A stretch of 64,000 nucleotides of DNA from Portunus trituberculatus (lineage: Eukaryota > Arthropoda > Malacostraca > Decapoda > Portunidae): contig NC_059268.1 of NCBI RefSeq assembly GCF_017591435.1, positions 6,916,684 to 6,980,683 on the forward strand, given 5' to 3'. Shown here piece by piece: positions 33,536 through 64,000 of the stretch; position 1 is the first letter of the stretch, and every line of letters starts with the position of its first letter. The notes under the pieces are model-generated. The model was not told the origin of the DNA, ran no database searches, and saw only the letters and a list, made by a program, of their open reading frames with translations. The position numbers were made by a program, and so were the translations under genes.

Positions 33536-36500
33536 CTAGTCCTCATCACTACTCCAGTTATCTTGAGTGACTCTTTGTCTCTTTGGTAATTCTAGTAGAT
33601 CTAGAGTCCTGTTTTCATCTTCTTCAAGCTCATTAACATCAAATATCTTAGGAGTCCATGTTATGAAGTTGTGATCATTGCCAAAAGTGTACAAATTCAT
33701 GGAGGAAGGGTTATACAAGGCTCCAAATACAGTTGAGAAGTGGCCAGACATGACATTTACCAGCCTACCAGTTAGAATCTCAAGGACCAACACTTTGGAT
33801 TTGCAGGGCAGAAATACTAAATCTGGGTGCATTGATGGTGTCACAGCCATCCTCAGGTTTCTTCTTGTATCAGTGAACATTTCCCCATAACTGACATCCA
33901 TCTTCCTTCCTGTTGTAGAATTCCACAACTTGAGCTCACCATCACGGCCAAATGTAAGAAGCCAAAGGCCATCATGGGTAAAACAGAAGGACACCACTTG
34001 GCTCTTGTGTGCTTGGGGAATCCTCTTAATTTTTTTGTTTCTCCTGAAGCTCTCTGCAGCATGGTGATTTGCATCAAGAGCCATGATAAAGGGGTGACTA
34101 CCTCGTACATCCCACATCCTAACTGTACGGTCACAGCCGCTTGAAGCAATTAAGTGCTGGACTCGTGGAGACCACTGTGTGGTTCTCACAGCTCCGTCAT
34201 GGCCTCTCAAGCGGTGGGTGGATGTTCCTGAACGCAGATCACACAGAATCACTTCCCCTGCAATAGTACCATCCTTGTACTTATATATGTACTGACTGTT
34301 AGATGTGTTACCTAATAATATTTCTACATTACGTTGTATTTTTGTAATTTTTGCAAGAAGTTTAGCACTATTCTACACATAATATTTTGGTACCACTGCC
34401 ATGTAGAAATTTTAATTCAGAGCTTTGTGAAGACAAACCAAGGATTATTGAATATTTTAGTCATATGTAAACTACATCAACCCATAAATGATTGGAGGTG
34501 GTTATAGCAACTTTACTGGGCAAGAACCAGCAGCAATTATAACTGCCCTGCCATTGTTACTCTAAATCTAGTAGTTTTTTTTTTTTTTTTAGTCAATTCT
34601 TGCAGTTCAGTCATAATGTTTGTGAGCTAGTTAGGCTAATCTCTCAATCTCAAACCAACTCTTGCTATACCCACTGGCAGTTAGGGTGACTCTAAAGAGT
34701 CTGATTCCCTGTTTAAGGTGTATGTGAATACAGGCTATATTTTTTGTTTAGTGCTGGAAGACCATTCCTACTGAGATAAAAATCATCACCACAGTTGGTC
34801 CTTTACAGATTAAGGATATAAAGAATATTTCTATTAATTATATATTCACAGCAAAAAAAGGTTGAGATGAGCATGCAGTGAGTAAAGGATTGTTCAGAAA
34901 ATACCAATCAGTTGCTTTATCCATCACTTCTGGTTCTTTTCCTTTAATTGCTGCAATCTAAAATGAATTACATAATCCTTTACAAATGTAATCATGGATT
35001 CAGTATTCATGAAGAGGAGACACAATACACATCAAATTTACCACTGTCTCCTGCTACAGCCAGTAAGGAGTGCTTGGTGGCCACCGGAGACATCTGGTGG
35101 TGATGAATGTGGCAGTCAATGTCAAACTGATCTACAACCTTCATGCGGTTTGGATCCCAGATCTTTATCCTCTTGTCACGACTAGAGGTGCTGAACAGCC
35201 CTGCATCAGCTGGATACCACTGGACGCATTCAACCTGTAAGTTTTGACCATCATTCTGACATGAATACTACATGTTCCAATTATCCTATTCTTTGTAAAA
35301 GGAGAAATTTGTGTTGCATTAAGGATTAATATACAAAATACTCATCCAATTTTCTTCTATGTAAGATGATGAGCCAAGAGAAACAAAAATATTTAAAAAG
35401 GAACCCACTACAGTGGCAGTCCAAAAGAACTGATTGAGGCTGTGATAAACTGATGGACTTCAATACCTCTAAAATTAACACGACTAACTTCCCAGCCATG
35501 TAGCCTGTCTTCCTTAATAAACACTTGACACAATATCACCTCTACCACAGAAAGAATGTTAAATAAGAAAGTGTGTACGCTTGGGAACTAACTAAGCTTA
35601 ATTTGTTGCCGATTTTCCTGTACCAAAAAGAATACAGCCTTCTACTAAATTCCCTGCATACCATAAGAGAAAATTAAAAAGGACTGGAAAAAGTAAGCAC
35701 TTATGAAAATATTACTGATGAAGAGCATCAGCTCTTACCACAGATAAATCCTTACCTGATACTTGTGTGTACCCCTCTGGCCTCCCTTGACTGAGCCCAC
35801 CTCCCCATAGATGCTGCCTTCCTTCACAACACTTGTGTCATAAATGGCCACACCTCCATCACTGAGTCCACAGAGCAGGTACTTGTAGTCAACACATTCT
35901 AAGTCTGCATATGTCACATAGGAGGTGGCAACCTGGAGTAAATTAGTTTAAGATTAATTGTTGGTTTCATCAACTCATTTTAGAAATTGGATATTGATTA
36001 AGAATTGCTCAAGGCAAGCAATATGTATACATTTTTCATCCAGTTTTGATAAGCAAATATAAAAGGGCTGAGCTATATTCATGTAGTTCCAATTATTACT
36101 GAGTTACATATTCATCTTATATCACCCTTTCTAGTCCATCCCAAGCATCTATGCCTATAGGAGTAACTTTATGTCTTCTCTAGTGTCCAATTTCTTTGTC
36201 TCTGCAATTCCTTAAGCAATCTATCTTTTCAATTAGATTAACATTCACTCTCAATTACCTCCTTTCACATGCCAATTTTTTCAATGTTATCTCAATCTCA
36301 TTTGAATCAATGCATAGTGCCATATCACTTGCAGACAAGATAAAACAATAAAGTATATCAAATGGAAAAATAAAAAATCCACAATGAATCCCAATTTATG
36401 AATTATCAGTAAAAAACAACTTTAAGGAATTACTTTGTATGTAATTATACTTGGTAATTTGATTTTTGTCATCATTAAACAGTTTCATTATTTCAATATT

Positions 36501-37154
36501 TCATACACTAAACTTCCAAAACTCAGGTTTCTTTCTTTCTGAGTCTTCTCATGATTAATTTCAACTTTTGACACATTTCTATATCTACAGAGCTATCCTT
36601 TTCAAATTAATTTTACTAATACATTGTCTATCAGGGTTTCAAGTTTCTATTAGAGTAGGGGGTTCACCAGAGAAGACAAGCACTGCCCAGGAATTGAATA
36701 ATACTGAACTTCCACTTGCCAGGCAGATGTGCTACCTGTTACACCATGGTCGCTTACTGGTGACAACCCTCTCAGTTTCCTTTCATTCATCCTCATTTAT
36801 TAAAGAATTCTTTTTACTTTAAAATCTTTTTGTTTTCAATACCAAGGAAAGGGAGCTCAAATGTCAGTTATTAGGATGAAAGCATCACTGATATGATAAT
36901 AATATTATTTTGTGAAAATTCCTTACATGTCATAGCCTTAATTAATTGCTTCATCCCATTTATATAATTTCATGTTTTCTTTATTCAATCACCCTTTCAA
37001 CATTGAAAGCATTAGTAATAACCTGTTCCTTTTGATCCAGAGACACACTGGACATAACATGGCTGGTGGTAAGGCAGCGCTCGATAGAGGATCTGTATTT
37101 TATGCTGGACAGCTGGCCACAGCGAACCTTCTCTGTGCTTCTGACTGTTTCCAT
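33536..37154 (-). CDS. ERCC8: ERCC8 / Cockayne syndrome A WD40 protein
   Basis: Minus-strand exons: 37154-37023, 35932-35756, 35234-35042, 34257-33536 (stop). Splice sites are GT-AG and phases agree; the product is about 407 residues, close to the human 396. It is a WD40 propeller, with repeats visible as YLLCGLSDGGVAIYD, VQWYPADAGLFSTSSRDKRI, HHHQMSPVATKHSLLAVAG, ILCDLRSG, LRGHDGAVRTTQWSPR, RMWDVRG, LCFTHDG-like and NFITWTP. The acidic end NWSSDED matches the family. CSA is the substrate receptor of the CUL4-DDB1 ubiquitin ligase in transcription-coupled nucleotide excision repair, in the nucleus. The N-terminus is the weak part: the ATG at 37154 has a good context (AAAATGG), but an acceptor-like CCTACAG farther upstream (near 37245) leaves room for another 5' exon. 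Confidence 0.9.
36635..36755 (-). mobile_element. Possible tRNA-derived SINE fragment in an ERCC8 intron
   Basis: On the minus strand CCATGGTGTAACAGGTAGCA (A-box like) is followed by an anticodon-arm-like CTGCCTGGCAAGTGGAAG and a B-box-like ATTCAATTCCTGG. It is a single copy in the window. Confidence 0.45.
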
Positions 37155-37381
37155 TTTGTCATTGTGGTGGCTCAGGAGTCCACTAAAGTGCACTTCTGGC
37201 AAACTTTGAGTCTTCAAGTTGAGCACACTTTCTGTATCATCTGTAGGAATATATTAGCATTTGGTGAATTTATGTTGCATGCTGTGGAAGAGCAGGTTCT
37301 AGATATCATAATTAGATAGATGTATACATGACAATGAAGCTAGCACAAAAGTTGTTGGTAAGACACAAATAAAGCTATTAT

Positions 37382-37383
<2 letters not shown>

Positions 37384-37453
<70 letters not shown>
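37384..37453. repeat. (GA)n microsatellite
   Basis: Pure GA tract about 230 bp upstream of the ERCC8 start. A short GGA run follows at 37857-37879. Confidence 0.97.
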
Positions 37454-37456
<3 letters not shown>

Positions 37457-38693
37457 CAGAACTTGGTCTGGCTGCAGTTATGATTGAACTTTTTGATAAG
37501 TTTGTTTGCATGTATTGATAATACCTGATACTCCCAAGAACATGTTCTGTTATGTCCTTCAATTTTTCTGCTGGATAAAAAGATCAAGGTCATAAAATAT
37601 GTATTTAATTTCTCTACAGGAGTTACAAATTGGACATGAAAGACAAAGCTGGGCATTGCAAAACAGAGACTGCGATTTTATCACACCATGAACATCAAAG
37701 TCACAATGTTGCAAACATTTTGAAAGTCAGACTAAGCAAAGTTGCTTCACTAATTTTCTGTGACTTTGAACAGGAACAAAGATGACCTTTTAAAGAAATT
37801 GCTGTGGCTAGAGAAGATGGGCCAATAGACATGCCATGCCATGCCAATAGGACATGGAGGAGGAGGAGGAGGAGGAGGATCTGTAGATATTAGTTTAGGC
37901 TGTGTCATAACTGAAAAAAAATATGTATAGAATATAAAAAAATACCTATATGCTTCTGTGTCTTATAAGAAAAATGTTTCTGTTATTCTCCTAAAGTTTT
38001 CTTTGTAATTTAGTGGACTCGCACCAGGAAAAAAAGTTGCAGGTGTAAAGTCACAAGTCGCATTGGGCTGGCCAAAAACATTGTTGCAAAGTTCCAGTCA
38101 CACCAGATCCAGGAGCAGTCACAAAGCCAATATCATATCTGAAAAAAAATTACAGTTGTGTCCAGCTCTGTTGAAAGAAACATTGCTATTTGTAACTTTC
38201 ACAAATACCTCTGCTCACATTTAAAGGTGAATCAAGGGGTGGGCAAAGTCCCACCATTTAAGTTAGGTTACAAAGCTCAGGTAATGTTAATGTTAGTCAG
38301 TGTTCTCAAGAGGTTAAGTTAGGTAAGGTTAGCTTAGATCAATGTCCAGGAGGGAGGGAGGGTGAAACTTTCATTTATGCTATTTAGGTTAGAATTATGC
38401 CAAGTTTTAAATAAAAGGCATCTCACCCTCAGAATTTTTCATAAATAGTCAAATTTGGCATGATTTTGACTTACCCACTCAACAGCTCCACTTGACCATA
38501 ATGGAGAAAAAAAAAAAAAAATACCAGACTGCAATCTTATCAATTAGAATAATGCAGCAGGGTGTATTGGGGCAGATATTTTTGTTGACTTTATTTTATG
38601 GAATGTCTTCAAAGCAATGTTTTTTCTCATAAAACTTAAAATTCCCACATTTGGCTTGTTTTGGCGGTAAACCTACAGAGTTTCACCACCTTG

Positions 38694-38886
38694 CCCTTTC
38701 TGGACGAAACTATTTTTTTCTGGTAGATTTCGCCTTGCTTTTAATTAAGACTTGTTTTTGGCACAAATCAACCAATTTTTTTTTTACAGCCCCAAAACAT
38801 ATTATGATTTGCATAAAAAAAACTACTGGTAAATTAATTAAAAACAAGCCGAAATCTACCAGAAAAAATTAGTTTCGTCCAGAAAA
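38694..38886. repeat. Foldback element with 53-bp arms
   Basis: Left arm 38694-38747 contains TTCTGGACGAAACTATTTTT and CTGGTAGATTTCG. The right arm 38834-38886 is its near-exact complement (CGAAATCTACCAGAAAAAAT, AGTTTCGTCCAGAA). The right arm ends two bases before the telomere-like block. Confidence 0.85.
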
Positions 38887-39085
38887 GAACCTAACCTAAC
38901 CTAACCTAACTTAACCTAATTAAACCTAACCTAACTAAACCTAATCTAACCTAAACCAAATCTAACTTAACTTAACCTAACTAAACCTAATCTAACCTAA
39001 CCTAACAAAACCTAACCTAACCCAACCTAACTAAACCTAATCTAACCTAACCTAACCCAACCTAACCTAACTAAACCTAACCTCA
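38887..39085. repeat. Interstitial (CCTAA)n telomere-type block, degenerate
   Basis: About 200 bp of CCTAA with variants CTTAA, CTAAA, CCAAA and CCCAA. The orientation is the same as the array at 4793-4848. Confidence 0.92.
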
Positions 39086-39094
39086 GGGGCCGTC

Positions 39095-39340
39095 GTGATT
39101 GGTGGAAATAATTTTTTTTTTTTTTTTTATTGGCCGCCGCTTCAGTTTCAAAGAACAGAACCAATCAGCGTAAACAATTAAGCGCATGCTCAGACAATGG
39201 TATGTCACGGTCCCACGGAGCCCGCCGAGCCGCCGCGAGCGCATGACACCATCAGTGTGGGGCAGGGTTTGATGCGGCAGGCTAGTGTCACCATGGTACA
39301 ATAACTTTTTGTACCACGAGTGTCACGGCTCATCACCAAA
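39095..39340. promoter_or_regulatory. GC-rich candidate promoter between ERCC8 and PCCA
   Basis: Contains CCAAT-box words in both directions (GATTGG near 39098, ATTGG near 39130, CCAATCAG near 39162), GCGCATGCTCAG (NRF-1-like) near 39181, and the CpG-rich stretch GCCCGCCGAGCCGCCGCGAG at about 39220. It lies between the two divergent gene starts. This is inference from motif content. Confidence 0.4.
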
Positions 39341-40005
39341 ACACCAAAACACGCTTAAAAAAAAAAAAAAAAAAAATCTGTGTCGCTATTCAAAAAGGTT
39401 GCACCTAGTATATATGGGGTTGAAATTACTCGTAATCTGGAGCTCTATCTCTTGATGTGGGTAAAAAACACTTAGCTGATTGTGGTGGAACTGCAGTAAT
39501 ACCGTTTGGCCACCCTAAAAACCACTCTTTCGCCAGATCTGCAACTTTTTTCTTTTTTCTTGTCATTGAGATGTCAGTACCCAAAAAGGGTTAAAAGCAG
39601 TTCATAATTTTGAGTAAAGTGTGTATGTGTATCCTGCGAAGGACGTTATCTTTGGAGTTGTTCTGGAAAGGCGGCAACATGATGAATAAGGAGCCGCTAT
39701 AGGTAAGATTTACCGCTGACCTTATTGGAATGAAGGCTGCGGGCTTGCGATATGTAAATTACAATAACTGGAAGCTTGTGTTCTTGTTGAGCATTTGGGA
39801 GCCTCAAATACATAAACCCTACCGCTTGCCCACTGAAACTTGCAGCCGATGATTATGATGATTATTGTTGTTTACACTTTACACTCATGCGAGCCAACCG
39901 TCAGCATTGGTTTTAGGGAAATTCATATATTTTCAATATTACTGAATAAACTAAAGATAATAGTTTCAAACCATCAATTCTACGAAATTACTGACAGTGC
40001 TATTT

Positions 40006-40153
40006 TTCTATATATAAGAGAACGACCAGTAAGCCGAGGTGAAATTGAGCCGAAACGCAGTGAGCTTGGCTCAGCTCAGCTGCTGGCTGCCGTACCCCAT
40101 CAGTCGTCAGTCACCAGCAGTATCACTATCAAATTATCGTCAGCACTGCAGCT
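40006..40153 (+). promoter_or_regulatory. PCCA proximal promoter and 5' UTR (candidate)
   Basis: TATATATAAG at about 40008-40017 fits a TATA box. CCAGTAAG and, farther on, TCAGTCGTCAGTC resemble arthropod initiators. The ATG follows at 40154. Confidence 0.4.
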
Positions 40154-63625
<23,472 letters not shown>

Positions 63626-63895
63626 GTGAGCATTTCTTTCTTGTATTTTCCTCATGTTTACAGTATATGTTCTTTTCTTTTATATCAACTGTGAGAGCTA
63701 CCTTGTTACTAGTATATTTATGTTTTATGTATTATGGAAGTTGATTATAAACTTATTGTTCAAGCACCAGAATTCCTTCATACCCTAAGAGGAGAAAAGA
63801 GAAGAGTACTGATTTTCATTCTCCATGTTGCACAAAAATTGGCTGTGTTGCATAACAATAAAACTGCCATACACATCTATATGGCACCAGCCCTT

Positions 63896-64000
63896 CATTT
63901 TTTTTTTTTTTTTTTTTTTCTTTTTATACCATGTGGGCTTTCCACGGGAATTTATGGGCTTAAGGGGATACTCTTTGTGGTACCTTCTATCTCAAAGCCC
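63896..64000 (-). mobile_element. SINE 3' part cut by the window edge
   Basis: After a T run (A tail on the minus strand), CCATGTGGGCTTTCCACGGG and TTTATGGGCTTAAGGGGATA are the complement of the tail at 21790-21865. Confidence 0.72.

Overview
The window is animal nuclear DNA, most likely from an arthropod and probably a decapod crustacean. Genes are split into short exons with GT-AG introns, and dinucleotide microsatellites are extremely abundant. There are two interstitial blocks of the arthropod telomere repeat (TTAGG/CCTAA). The mobile elements include tRNA-derived SINEs, CR1-like LINEs, pogo/Tigger, mariner and TTAA-type elements and a DIRS retroelement. The species is an inference; nothing in the sequence names it.

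Five protein-coding genes can be assembled from exons, splice sites and protein similarity. From left to right they are: (1) the 3' part of a SCUBE-type secreted CUB/EGF-family gene (+, 3-9548, 5' end outside the window); (2) a complete ribose-5-phosphate isomerase gene, RPIA (+, 16483-23002); (3) a gene for a protein with two Myb/SANT-like (trihelix) DNA-binding domains and a C-terminal coiled coil (+, about 25123-32259); (4) the Cockayne-syndrome A homologue ERCC8 (-, 37154-33536); and (5) the propionyl-CoA carboxylase alpha subunit, PCCA (+, from 40154, running off the right edge inside the biotinyl domain). ERCC8 and PCCA are head to head, about 3 kb apart. The genes are unrelated housekeeping or developmental genes with no operon-like logic.

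Repeats by region: 1-9.5 kb, inside SCUBE, holds a head-to-tail SINE pair (one copy broken by a TTAA-type MITE), 112-bp tandem repeats, a local duplication carrying a telomere-repeat insert, and microsatellites almost touching the splice sites. 9.5-16.5 kb is intergenic, with SINEs, GA/CT and GT/CA tracts and a CRE-like cluster. RPIA introns hold a 55-bp minisatellite, a foldback sequence and a deleted mariner element. 23-33 kb is AT-rich with long CT and ATT tracts and three same-strand copies of one SINE family. 37-40 kb holds a foldback element abutting a 200-bp telomere-like block and a GC-rich, CCAAT-bearing candidate promoter. PCCA intron 1 is a nest of LINE, Tigger and small pogo-like elements with a 390-bp TA tract. 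A later PCCA intron holds a 5.3-kb DIRS element with inverted terminal repeats and an internal complementary region.

I found no bacterial-type or CRISPR system. The most unusual points are the complete DIRS architecture, one PCCA exon junction whose phases do not fit, the dated insertion histories, and microsatellites acting as splice-site sequence in the SCUBE gene.
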